Source: Streptomyces milbemycinicus (GTDB lineage: Bacteria > Actinomycetota > Actinomycetes > Streptomycetales > Streptomycetaceae). Taken from it: 64,000 nt of DNA. Where the stretch lies: NCBI RefSeq assembly GCF_002154605.1, contig NZ_MUNE01000318.1, positions 1-64,000 on the forward strand. The letters are read 5' to 3'. The notes under the pieces were generated by a model, which was not told where the DNA came from, made no database searches, and was given only the letters and a program-made list of their open reading frames with translations. Every line of letters begins with the position of its first letter. The stretch's first letter is position 1. Of this stretch, positions 42,382 to 50,344 are shown piece by piece. A program made the translations under genes and the position numbers.

Positions 42382-43380
42382 ATGAAGACACGCATGCTGG
42401 GCGGACTCGAGGTCTCCGCCATCGGTCTCGGTTGCATGGGCATGTCGCAGAACTACGGTCCTGCCGACCGGGGTGAGTCGATTGCCTCCATCCACCGGTC
42501 GCTCGACCTCGGCATGACGTTCCTCGACAGCTCGGATATGTACGGGGTTTCGAGCGTGTCCGGGATGGGGCACAACGAGGAGCTGATCGGCGAGGCCATC
42601 GCCGGACGCCGGGACGAGGTGACGATCGCCACCAAGTTCGGCATCAAGGGCTGGTCCAAGGACGGCAGTTTCGTCCTCGACTCCAGCCCGGCGTATGCGA
42701 AGCAGGCGTGCGAGGCGTCCCTGCGCCGGCTGAAGGCCGATGTCATCGACCTCTACTACCTGCACCGCAGGGACCGTTCGATGCCCATTGAGGAGATCAT
42801 CGGCGGTATGGCCGAGCTGGTGACCGAGGGGAAGGTCCGCCACATCGGCCTGTCCGAGGTCAATGAGGACACGCTCCGGCGGGCGCACGCCACCTATCCC
42901 CTGGCGGCCCTGGAGAGCGAGTACTCGCTGTTCGCCCGGCACAACGAGCCCGCCATTCTGCCGGCGTGCCTGGAACTGGGCATCGGACTGGTCGCCTTCT
43001 CACCGCTGGGGCGGGGCATGCTGACCGGCACGGTCCGCACCCTGGAGGGGCTGTCCGATGACGACTACCGGCACACCGACCCCCGGTTCCAGGGCGACAA
43101 CCTCGTCCGCAACCTCGCCCTGTTCGACCGCATCCAGGACTTCGCCAAGGAGGCCGGAGCGACCACCGGGCAGATCGCACTCGCCTGGCTCCTGGCCAAA
43201 AATGAACACATCGTTCCGATCCCCGGCACCAAGCGAGTGCGCTACGTGGAGGAGAACGCGGCGGCGGCCGACGTTGTGCTGACCGCCGCCCAGGTCGGCG
43301 AACTGGATGCGCTGGTGCCCGGTGACGCGGTGTCGGGAGACCGGTATCCGGAGGGAATCATGCGGACGATCGACGCCTGA
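42382..43380 (+). CDS. Aldo/keto reductase
   Basis: A 332-aa NADPH-dependent reductase with the (beta/alpha)8 AKR fold. The catalytic tetrad is visible: Asp and Tyr in FLDSSDMYG, Lys in IATKFGIKG and His in LYYLHRRD. The cofactor site includes VPIPGTKRVRYVEENAAAA. It starts 16 bases after the RidA stop behind GTGAGG. Reduces a carbonyl, presumably in the pathway. A strong hairpin follows, ending the first transcription unit of the cluster. Confidence 0.9.
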   Translation: MKTRMLGGLEVSAIGLGCMGMSQNYGPADRGESIASIHRSLDLGMTFLDSSDMYGVSSVSGMGHNEELIGEAIAGRRDEVTIATKFGIKGWSKDGSFVLDSSPAYAKQACEASLRRLKADVIDLYYLHRRDRSMPIEEIIGGMAELVTEGKVRHIGLSEVNEDTLRRAHATYPLAALESEYSLFARHNEPAILPACLELGIGLVAFSPLGRGMLTGTVRTLEGLSDDDYRHTDPRFQGDNLVRNLALFDRIQDFAKEAGATTGQIALAWLLAKNEHIVPIPGTKRVRYVEENAAAADVVLTAAQVGELDALVPGDAVSGDRYPEGIMRTIDA

Positions 43381-43412
43381 CCGCTACAGGCGCGGCAGTG
43401 CCGCTGAATGGA

Positions 43413-43454
43413 CTGGGGCCTGGTCGATGACGGTGGTCATCGGGCAGGCCCCAG
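43413..43454. terminator. Nested strong hairpin, bidirectional terminator
   Basis: CTGGGGCCTG and CAGGCCCCAG pair perfectly (10 bp), and a second perfect stem, GATGAC/GTCATC, lies inside the loop. It follows the aldo/keto reductase and overlaps the last codons of the convergent regulator (stop at 43437). Confidence 0.8.
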
Positions 43455-44156
43455 TTCGCACAGTGTCAGACCGAAGGTGCGCCGTAATCCGGCCAGACCG
43501 ACCCTCGTCGGGGCGACGGTGCGGTCGTCCTTGGAGGCCCGTGTCAGCCATCCGAGGCTGAAAAGACGCTGGGTCAGGGCCGCGGCCAGACCGCCGGCGA
43601 TGTGGTGGCTCGGCCCGCTCCAGTCGGCGCAGCCACGGACGATGGGCCGCCGGGAGTCCTTCAGCGGCTCACAGGTGATGCCCAGGGGGCGGCGTTGATC
43701 CCATGTCTCGAATTCGACCTCCCATTGCTGGGCGTCCCGGCGGATCAGGCCCTGTTCCTGCAGTGCTTCGGTGAGTGCCACCCCGAGCTTCCCGCCGAGA
43801 TGGTCGTAGCACGTTCTTGTCTCGCTCAGAACACTCGGACCGTGAGCCGGCGGGGCGGGCGGCGTCAGATCCGGGGCCACCGAGGCCAAGGCGTCCAGCG
43901 CGACGGCGACGTCGTGGCTCGCGAGCCGGTAATAAGCGTGCCGCCCGACGCGCTCGACATGCAATATGCCTCCTTCGACCAGCTTGCCCAGATGTTCGCT
44001 GGCGGTCGGCCTGGAAATTCCGACCAGGGCCGCCAGCGAACTGGCTGATAATGGCTGGCCCGTTGTCAACTCACCGACCATGAGGGCACGCGTCCGATCC
44101 CCTAACAACTGTGCCACCGTGGCGATATCAGGCCCGAACTCCGGTGATCGTCCCAT
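43437..44156 (-). CDS. ArsR-like winged-helix regulator A
   Basis: A 239-aa regulator. The wHTH at residues 10-90 shows PDIATVAQLLGDRTRALMVG, SLAALVGISRPTASEHLGKL and HVERVGRHAYYRLAS. The C-terminal half is an effector domain with RTCYDHLGGKLGVALTEAL and RGCADWSGPSHHIAGGLAAA. ATG 44156 gives the same N-terminal length as its paralogue at 49520; the longer in-frame starts add unrelated sequence. It has no ArsR metal Cys motif, so a small molecule (perhaps the product or an intermediate) is a likelier signal. It is divergent from the ThiF-led operon. Confidence 0.87.
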   Translation of the reverse strand: MGRSPEFGPDIATVAQLLGDRTRALMVGELTTGQPLSASSLAALVGISRPTASEHLGKLVEGGILHVERVGRHAYYRLASHDVAVALDALASVAPDLTPPAPPAHGPSVLSETRTCYDHLGGKLGVALTEALQEQGLIRRDAQQWEVEFETWDQRRPLGITCEPLKDSRRPIVRGCADWSGPSHHIAGGLAAALTQRLFSLGWLTRASKDDRTVAPTRVGLAGLRRTFGLTLCELGPAR

Positions 44157-44496
44157 GTCGATCACCATAACCTCGGCCCCGCCGAAGCCAACTGAGCGAC
44201 ACGCCGAAGTAGGGAATTCCATAGTCATTTTCGGCCTCGCCCACAGGAACGGAATCTTTACTTCCAACGAATCCAGAGAGACTGATGGATTCACCTCCCA
44301 TCGGAACGGAATGAAGTATTCCGATTGCCTTGCCGGGCCAACACCCTGCGTCTTTCGCACACTTAGGCGGGTCCCGAACTGTTCTTCAGGTAACTTTTTG
44401 GCAGCAGGCGCCGCAAGGGAAACAAGGATCAATCAACCCCCTTGACCGCGCCCAGGTGCGTTGAGTTTTCCGCTCATTCACGAGAGGATCCACGCG
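44157..44496. promoter_or_regulatory. Divergent control region with repeated GGAAT motifs
   Basis: A 340-base AT-richer gap between regulator A and the ThiF operon, without an open gene. It holds three related inverted repeats: GGAATTCC (44213-44220), GGAA-7-TTCC (44251-44265) and CGGAAT-5-ATTCCG (44307-44323). The last shares GAATACTT with the region upstream of the ligase gene (about 40043-40056). They could bind the ArsR-like regulators. No confident -10/-35 pair was found. Confidence 0.5.
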
Positions 44497-45369
44497 ATGG
44501 CTGACAGGCTCACCTATCGGGGCACCTACGACGAGAAATTCTACTGGGAGCGGGTCGACCGCAACCTCGGCTGGCTCGGCAACACCCCCGAAGAGCAGCG
44601 GGCCCGCCAGGAGAAGCTTCGCGACTCCGTCATCGGAATCGTCGGGACCGGTGGAATCGGCGGCGCGGTCGCGATGCGGCTCGCCCGTATGGGAGTCCGC
44701 AATCTCAAGCTCGCCGACCCCGACATCTTCGAGCTCTCCAATGTGCAGCGGCAGATGGGGGCGGATGTCAAGACCATCGGCCGCAACAAGGCCGAGGTCG
44801 TCGCGGAAATGACGTACGACCTGACCAAGGACGTGAATATCGACGTGTTCCCCGAGGGGATCACGCCCGATTCAGCCGAAGAGTTCATGGACGGCTGTGA
44901 CTACGTCATGGACCAGATGGAGTTCTACCAGGTAAAGAATCGGTATGCTCTGCACCGCGCATTCCGAAAGTCCGACCGGTGCAAGTTCATGCTCAAGATA
45001 CCGACGGTGGGCCATACGGTCATCGTCTACAAGTACACCAAGGACTCGATGACCATCGAGGAGGTGTACGACATCCCCGAGGACGCCGAGTTCACGCCCG
45101 AGGTCATCAACAAGCTGGTGGAGCGCGCCATCGCGGTGATGCCGTCCTATCCGGGACGCGAGATGATCGACCACTGGTTCGTCGATATGCAGCGCATGCC
45201 CATCTTCGGCGCCTGCCCGCCGATGGCCGAGGGCATCCTGACCGAGCGGCTCGCCCTGGAAATCCTTGAGATCCCAGGCCTCGAACCCCTCCCCGTCCAG
45301 CCCGGCTACGCCATCTTCGACTCGCTGAGCTGGACGGCGAAGATGGTCCCGGGGAAGTGGTGGGCTTAA
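44497..45369 (+). CDS. ThiF/E1-like adenylyltransferase
   Basis: A 290-aa E1-superfamily enzyme. The ATP site is SVIGIVGTGGIGGAVAMRLA, followed by MGVRNLKLADPDIFELSNVQ and RQMGADVKTIGRNKAEVVAE, all typical of ThiF/MoeB/UBA. It lacks the paired CxxC zinc motifs and the rhodanese domain of MoeB. Cys occur in MDGCDYVMD and FGACPPMAEG, but neither is the usual catalytic Cys context. Such stand-alone E1-like proteins activate a carboxylate as adenylate, either of a carrier protein or of a small molecule. No ubiquitin-like carrier gene is beside it. The formyltransferase gene starts on the next base. Confidence 0.87.
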   Translation: MADRLTYRGTYDEKFYWERVDRNLGWLGNTPEEQRARQEKLRDSVIGIVGTGGIGGAVAMRLARMGVRNLKLADPDIFELSNVQRQMGADVKTIGRNKAEVVAEMTYDLTKDVNIDVFPEGITPDSAEEFMDGCDYVMDQMEFYQVKNRYALHRAFRKSDRCKFMLKIPTVGHTVIVYKYTKDSMTIEEVYDIPEDAEFTPEVINKLVERAIAVMPSYPGREMIDHWFVDMQRMPIFGACPPMAEGILTERLALEILEIPGLEPLPVQPGYAIFDSLSWTAKMVPGKWWA

Positions 45370-46344
45370 GTGAGCGAGTTACACCCGATCCGGGTCGTAC
45401 TCTTCTCCGAAGTCAACTCAAAGCTCGGTTCGCCGTTCCTGTCCATTCTCGCCGAGCACCCGCTGGTCCAACTCGTCGGCGTGGTCACCAGCCCGCCCGG
45501 AAAGCTGTGCCCCTACTTCATCGGGGAAGAGGATCAGGTCGACCTCGAGAAGCAGGCCAGTGAACGAGGCATTCCGGTGTTTCGCGCGGCCAAGGTCAAC
45601 GACCCCGCGGTGATCAGTGAACTGGCGGCCCTGGAGCCGGATTACTTCCTGATCGGCAACTACCAGCAGATCCTCCGGCCCGACATTCTGGCGGTGCCGA
45701 CCGTCACCACGGTCAACTTCCACCCAAGTCCGCTGCCGCGCTATGCCGGCTGGGCGCCCTTCTTCTGGATGGTCAGAGAGGGAGAGCTGGACAGTGGGGT
45801 GACCGCGATCGATGTGACACCGGAAATCGACGGTGGGCCGGTCATCATGCAGAAGCCGATCCGGCTGACCGGCCATGAAACGGCCCTCGAGGTCAGGGAA
45901 TCCCATACGATGGCCAATGTGGCGCTGCTGAGGCAGCTCCTCCCGCGGCTGATCGCACGGGAGTACACGACCTCCCCTCAGGTGGCCGACTTGCGCAGCT
46001 ACTTCAGCAAGCCGGAGGATCGCGACTACTGGCTGGACTTCACCCAGCCGAGTGCCGCGATCGCGAGAACCGTCCGTGCGGGATACCGCAGACCCGGTGC
46101 CTATGTCTCCACCGACCGGGGGGACCAACTCACCATCCTGACCGTGGAAGACGTCGGCCGTAAGTTCCCCGAGCCCGATGCTCCGGGAATGCTGCGCGTC
46201 GAATCCGGCGCGGTTTATGCGGCGAGCCGGGACGGCTGGCTGCGACTGTGGTCCATCGACGTCAAGGGTGAGGAACGGCTCGCCCGAGTTCCGGACGGCA
46301 CCGCGCGTTTCGACACCCGATTCCAGGCCCGCGGCGACATCTAG
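45370..46344 (+). CDS. Formyltransferase (methionyl-tRNA formyltransferase-like)
   Basis: A 324-aa protein. The folate-formyltransferase core has the Asn and His of the catalytic triad in TVNFHPSPLPRYAGWAP and the Asp in TAIDVTPEIDGGPVI. A C-terminal FMT-like domain follows (YRRPGAYVSTDRGDQLTI). GTG 45370 follows the ThiF stop with no gap. Codon 4 is TTA, which needs the rare bldA tRNA. It should formylate an amino or hydroxylamine/hydrazine nitrogen of an intermediate using 10-formyltetrahydrofolate; the acceptor is unknown. A hairpin follows at 46361. Confidence 0.87.
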   Translation: MSELHPIRVVLFSEVNSKLGSPFLSILAEHPLVQLVGVVTSPPGKLCPYFIGEEDQVDLEKQASERGIPVFRAAKVNDPAVISELAALEPDYFLIGNYQQILRPDILAVPTVTTVNFHPSPLPRYAGWAPFFWMVREGELDSGVTAIDVTPEIDGGPVIMQKPIRLTGHETALEVRESHTMANVALLRQLLPRLIAREYTTSPQVADLRSYFSKPEDRDYWLDFTQPSAAIARTVRAGYRRPGAYVSTDRGDQLTILTVEDVGRKFPEPDAPGMLRVESGAVYAASRDGWLRLWSIDVKGEERLARVPDGTARFDTRFQARGDI

Positions 46345-46360
46345 CGGCGACCTTCACCCC

Positions 46361-46399
46361 AGCGTGTCCGGCCGCGGCCGCGGCTGCGGCCGGACGCGC
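46361..46399. terminator. Hairpin after the formyltransferase
   Basis: GTCCGGCCGC and GCGGCCGGAC form a 10-bp stem, extended on both sides with one mismatch, starting about 17 bases after the stop. Ends the ThiF-formyltransferase unit. Confidence 0.65.
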
Positions 46400-46428
46400 T
46401 GTTCCCTGCCCGCACAGCGGCTGTTACA

Positions 46429-46484
46429 TCCCGCCGGCCCCTTCCCGCCGGCCCCTTCCCGCCGGCCCCTTCCCGCCGGCCATT
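46429..46484. repeat. 14-bp tandem repeat, about four copies
   Basis: TCCCGCCGGCCCCT is repeated three times exactly and a fourth time with changes at the end, in the leader of the methyltransferase gene. Probably a slippage minisatellite. Too short and spacerless for CRISPR. Confidence 0.75.
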
Positions 46485-46529
46485 CCCCGGGGCCAGGCCC
46501 GTGTGGTCGGCAACGAGAGGAACACCCAC

Positions 46530-47717
46530 ATGGTTGAGCAATCCCCCACTTCTGGCATCGGACTCGACGACCGCGCGTACGCGTCCGGCTCCCCCACCCG
46601 CCGTGACGACAGCGTCAGGACATTGGTGGACTTCAACTATCTGTCCGCCACGACCGGCGAGCAGAAGACGGTCCGCGCCGCTCATCAGATATACGAGCAT
46701 CTGATAGGTATGTGGGCGCCCGCAGTCATCGAGGCCGCCCACGACCTCGGGGTCTTCTCCTGGCTGGCCAACCGGTCCGGCACGGTGGAGGAGATGTCCG
46801 CCGAGCTCCAAACCGAACAGCGGGCCACCCGGGTCCTGCTGGGCGGGCTCCTCGCCTACGGGGTGATCGAGCGTTCCGAGCTCGACGGTGAGGTCCGCTA
46901 CTCCCTTCCGAGTGATTTCCAGCAGGCGCTGCTCCCCGGCGGAACCTTCAGCCTGGTGGGCAAGATGCTCCATGACCGGCATGTCGCCTGGGCCGGCTGG
47001 CGCAACCTCGGCGACGCGGTCCGGCACGGCACCCGCGACCAGTCGGGCAACGACCGTACGAACCAGATCTCGGAGACCAACTACGAGGATCTGACCTCCG
47101 GTATCAACTTCTGGGCGCCGCCGATCGTGGACGTGCTGTCCGCCGCCCTGGCCGAGACCGGCTGGAAGAAGGACGAAGTCGTCTCGGTGCTCGATGTCGG
47201 CTGCGGGACCGGCCTTTACAGCCAGCTGCTCCTCGAGCGGTTCCCCACCTGGAAGGCGGAGGGCATCGACGCTCCGCGCATCATCCGCCTGGCCACGGCA
47301 CAGGCGGAGCGGCTCGGCGTCGGCTCGCGCTTCACCGGCACGGTCCGCGACTTCTGGAAGGACGGCTGGGGCGAGACCGTCGACCTGATCCTGTTCGCCA
47401 ACATCTTCCATCTGCAGACACCCGACTCCGTACAGAAGCTGATGCGCAGCGCCGCCGACGTGCTCGCCCCCGACGGCCTCATCTGCATCGCCGACCAGAT
47501 CGTCGTGGACGAGGCGCGGCCGGTGACGGCGCAGGACCGCTTCGCCATGCTGTTCGCCGCCTCGATGCTGGCCACCGGCGGCGGCGACGCCTACACGCTG
47601 AGCGCCTACGACCAGTGGCTGGCGGAGGCCGGGCTCGAGCGGGTGGCGGTGCTCGAGGCGCCGATGCACCGCCTCCTCCTGATCGGCCACGCGGGCCGGC
47701 ACCCGTTGCCCGCCTGA
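46530..47717 (+). CDS. SAM-dependent O-methyltransferase-like enzyme
   Basis: A 395-aa methyltransferase with the plant-type/actinobacterial O-methyltransferase layout: a winged-helix dimer domain (residues about 50-150, HQIYEHLIGMWAPAVIEAAH), then a Rossmann domain with VLDVGCGTGLYSQLLLE as SAM motif I and LILFANIFHLQTP near the active site. ATG 46530 follows GAGAGG. It is a tailoring enzyme of the cluster; whether O, N or C is methylated cannot be read. Confidence 0.88.
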   Translation: MVEQSPTSGIGLDDRAYASGSPTRRDDSVRTLVDFNYLSATTGEQKTVRAAHQIYEHLIGMWAPAVIEAAHDLGVFSWLANRSGTVEEMSAELQTEQRATRVLLGGLLAYGVIERSELDGEVRYSLPSDFQQALLPGGTFSLVGKMLHDRHVAWAGWRNLGDAVRHGTRDQSGNDRTNQISETNYEDLTSGINFWAPPIVDVLSAALAETGWKKDEVVSVLDVGCGTGLYSQLLLERFPTWKAEGIDAPRIIRLATAQAERLGVGSRFTGTVRDFWKDGWGETVDLILFANIFHLQTPDSVQKLMRSAADVLAPDGLICIADQIVVDEARPVTAQDRFAMLFAASMLATGGGDAYTLSAYDQWLAEAGLERVAVLEAPMHRLLLIGHAGRHPLPA

Positions 47718-47857
47718 ACCCGCGCACCGCGGGGCAGCGACCGACCGCCGCGCCCGACGACGGTTAGGCCGCCCCCGAATCACGGAGCAACTAGGCTTAT
47801 TCGGCAAAACGGAGTGGACACATTCCACGCCCGTCTCCAGCGTCCGAAAGAGTGAGC

Positions 47858-49063
47858 ATGGCAGTCTCCTTATTCGCGGTTGGCGATGTCTTCATCGACC
47901 GGGAGAATCCCGAGACCGCGTTTGATGTGGCCAAGAACGTACTGAGCGCCGGGGACGTCGTCTTCGGCAACTGCGAAGGAGTTTTCAGCGACACCTGGGA
48001 AAGGGCGCCGAGTTCCGGATCTCCCGTCGTGGCCCCGGCCAAGAACGCCGCACCGTTCGCGGAAGCGGGATTCCATGTGATGTCGCTGGCCAACAACCAC
48101 AGCGTGGACGGCGGTCATCAGGCGCTGCTCAACACCCGGGACACGCTGCACGATCTGGGCATCGCGACGGTCGGCGCGGGCGCCAACATCGCCGAGGCGC
48201 GTACTCCGGCGATCGTCGAGCGGGACGGGCTGCGCATCGCCTTCCTGGCCTACTCCTCGGTCTTCCCCCACGGCTATGAGGCCCGCGCCGGGGTTCCCGG
48301 ACTCGCCCCGCTGCGCGCCCACACCCGCTATACGCCGTGGGAGCTCAACGAGTGGAATCCCGGGCTGCTGCCCCGCGTCACCACGGAGAACTTCCCCGAG
48401 GACGTGGAGGCTTTCACCCGTGACGTACGAGCCGCGCGCGAGCAGGCGGACATCGTTGCCATCAGCTTCCACTGGGGGGACTTCACCCGCCCGTTCGTAC
48501 TGACCGACAACGAGCGCCGACTGGCCCGGCTCGCCGTGGATTCCGGGGCGGACATCGTCCTCGGGCACCACCACCACATGCTGCGCGGCATCGAGTGGTA
48601 CGAGGGCAAGCCGATCTTCTACGGGCTCGGGCACTACGTCTTCGATCTGCCCAACCTGCCCCAGCGCCTGGCCAAGGACGGCTACCTGAGCGCGGCTCGG
48701 CCCCAGGACGAGATCGAGCTGAGCCGCCGGTTCGGCGAGTTCCGTATCAGCCCCAAGGAGGAATACCCGCTGCTGCCCTTCCACCCGGATGCGCGGATGA
48801 CCGGTGTGGCCGTGGTCCGCGTCAGTTCCGAGGGAGTGCTCTCCGCCGGGTTCTGCCCGGCGCTGATCGACGCCCGTAACGAACCGGTGCCGGTGGCGCC
48901 CGAGAGCGAGACCGGGCGCCGGATCGTCGAATACCTCACGGAATGCTGCTCCCAGGAGCGGCTGCCGACCCGCTTCAGCGCACCGCTGGACGGCTCGGGG
49001 CTGCCGGCCGACAGCATCCAGGCTCTCCCCGTGTCGGAGTCCGAGATCGGAGCCAAGGCATGA
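47858..49063 (+). CDS. CapA/PGA-capsule-type metallophosphatase-like protein
   Basis: A 401-aa PGA_cap family protein. Family metal motifs are visible: FAVGDVFIDREN, FGNCEGVFSD, SLANNHSVDGG, ISFHWGDFTRPF and LGHHHHMLRG. No signal peptide or membrane anchor, unlike polyglutamate-capsule CapA. Codon 5 is TTA (47870-47872). In secondary-metabolite clusters, relatives such as the CapA-like ligases form amide bonds; a phosphoesterase is also possible. It overlaps the next RidA-like gene by four bases. The 140-base gap before it holds a CCGAAT/ATTCGG inverted repeat (47775-47804). Confidence 0.85.
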   Translation: MAVSLFAVGDVFIDRENPETAFDVAKNVLSAGDVVFGNCEGVFSDTWERAPSSGSPVVAPAKNAAPFAEAGFHVMSLANNHSVDGGHQALLNTRDTLHDLGIATVGAGANIAEARTPAIVERDGLRIAFLAYSSVFPHGYEARAGVPGLAPLRAHTRYTPWELNEWNPGLLPRVTTENFPEDVEAFTRDVRAAREQADIVAISFHWGDFTRPFVLTDNERRLARLAVDSGADIVLGHHHHMLRGIEWYEGKPIFYGLGHYVFDLPNLPQRLAKDGYLSAARPQDEIELSRRFGEFRISPKEEYPLLPFHPDARMTGVAVVRVSSEGVLSAGFCPALIDARNEPVPVAPESETGRRIVEYLTECCSQERLPTRFSAPLDGSGLPADSIQALPVSESEIGAKA

Positions 49064-49506
49064 CCACTGACCGTCGGGAAGACGGAGCGGCGGCGGACGA
49101 GGAGGTCGTCCGGTATGTGGAGGTGCCCGGTGTCGGCGATCCGCGCAGGTTCGGATACGCACAGGCGGTCAGCGCCGGCGGACTGCTCTTCGTCTCGGGT
49201 CAGCTCGGCATCGACGAGGACTACAAGCCGGTCAGTGACAGCTTCGACGAGCAGGCGTACCGGGCGATGGAGAACATCCGGCGCGTGCTGAGCGCGGCGG
49301 GCGGTGGCATGGAACACCTGGTGTCCATGACCATCTATCTGACGGATATGCGCAATGCCCCGCGTTTCTTTGACATTCGAAGGGAGATCCTTGGGGAAAT
49401 TCTGGTCTCGAGCACCGCGGTGGCCGTGTCCGGGCTGCCTCTGCCCAACCTCCAGGTGGAGGTTCAGTGCGTAGCGCATATTCCCCCCTCACAACCCACG
49501 GCGTGA
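49060..49506 (+). CDS. RidA-fold protein lacking the deaminase Arg
   Basis: A 148-aa YjgF/RidA-family protein. The fold is clear (AGGLLFVSGQLGIDED, GGGMEHLVSMTIYLTDM, LPLPNLQVEVQCVAHIPP). The position of the catalytic Arg105 of RidA, just before the last strand pair, reads SSTAVAVSG with no Arg, so classic imine deaminase activity is unlikely. It overlaps CapA by four bases and precedes regulator B, so it is in one operon with both. It may be a binding or dedicated pathway protein. Confidence 0.83.
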   Translation: MTTDRREDGAAADEEVVRYVEVPGVGDPRRFGYAQAVSAGGLLFVSGQLGIDEDYKPVSDSFDEQAYRAMENIRRVLSAAGGGMEHLVSMTIYLTDMRNAPRFFDIRREILGEILVSSTAVAVSGLPLPNLQVEVQCVAHIPPSQPTA

Positions 49507-49519
49507 CAACGGAGAAAAC

Positions 49520-50224
49520 ATGCTGGACCCCGGGCAGCCACGGCCCGATATCGCGACCGTAGCCGAGCTTTTGGGCAATACGACACGTGCGACGATGGTC
49601 AGCGCTCTGGCGGGAGACTTTGTGATGCCCGCCGGCGAACTCGCCTCGATCGCGGGCGTCTCCAGGCCCACGGCGAGCGAACACCTCTCCCGTCTGGTGG
49701 ACCGCGGTCTGCTCTCCGTCGACCGCATGGGGCGGCACGCCTACTACCGGATCTCGAGTCCGCAGGTGGCGGAGTTGATCGAGGCGCTGGCGGTCATCGC
49801 ACCGCTGAGGCCTCCCACCTCGCTGCGGTCCGCGCGGCTGCTGAAGACCCTCAGCCACGCACGTACCTGCTACCGGCACCTGGCCGGGCGGATCGGGGTG
49901 GAGCTGGCGGGCGCGTTGCTCGACCGGGGGCTGGTGCGCCGTGGGGAGAGCGGCCTGGAGATCGACACGGAGCGCTGGGACGCGGAGAAGCCGCTCGGCC
50001 TGGCCTCCGGCCCGTTGGAGATCGAGGGACAGCCGCTGATCAAAGGGTGCGTGGACTGGAGCGAGCGCCGCCACCACCTGGCCGGGACCGCGGCAACGGC
50101 CCTGACGGACCAGCTGTTCGAGCTGGGCTGGATCGTGCGAGCGCGCGAGCACAAGCGGGCGGTCGTGGTGACCCCCGCGGGCGCGGAAGGGCTGTCGGAC
50201 GAGTTCGGATTGAACCTCCTGTGA
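49520..50224 (+). CDS. ArsR-like winged-helix regulator B
   Basis: A 234-aa regulator, clearly a paralogue of regulator A (43437-44156): shared RPDIATVAELLGNTTRATMV, GVSRPTASEHLSRLVDRG, RMGRHAYYRISS, ARTCYRHLAGRIGVELAGAL and KGCVDWSERRHHLAG. The HTH is nearly the same, so they may bind related operators, while the effector halves have drifted. It starts 13 bases after the RidA gene behind GGAG. A hairpin at 50234 ends its unit. Confidence 0.88.
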   Translation: MLDPGQPRPDIATVAELLGNTTRATMVSALAGDFVMPAGELASIAGVSRPTASEHLSRLVDRGLLSVDRMGRHAYYRISSPQVAELIEALAVIAPLRPPTSLRSARLLKTLSHARTCYRHLAGRIGVELAGALLDRGLVRRGESGLEIDTERWDAEKPLGLASGPLEIEGQPLIKGCVDWSERRHHLAGTAATALTDQLFELGWIVRAREHKRAVVVTPAGAEGLSDEFGLNLL

Positions 50225-50233
50225 ATCGCCCCT

Positions 50234-50261
50234 CGCCGCCCGGGGCAACTCCCGGGCGGCG
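50234..50261. terminator. Hairpin after regulator B
   Basis: CGCCGCCCGGG and CCCGGGCGGCG form a perfect 11-bp stem with a six-base loop, ten bases after the stop; pairing can extend outward by CCCC/GGGG with one bulge. Confidence 0.75.
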
Positions 50262-50344
50262 GGGCGGTGGAGTGTGCGCAGACGGCCGTCCACGCTCTGG
50301 GCTGCTGTCCGTCGGTTTGACGCAAGCAACCCATTGGAGAATTG

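Noticed and set aside
40259-42385. 708-aa plus-strand ORF across the ligase and RidA genes
   Set aside because: Out-of-frame shadow crossing two well-supported genes; Arg/Gly-rich with no motifs.
46429-46484. Possible CRISPR or regulatory repeat array
   Set aside because: The 14-bp unit repeats without spacers; it looks like replication slippage.
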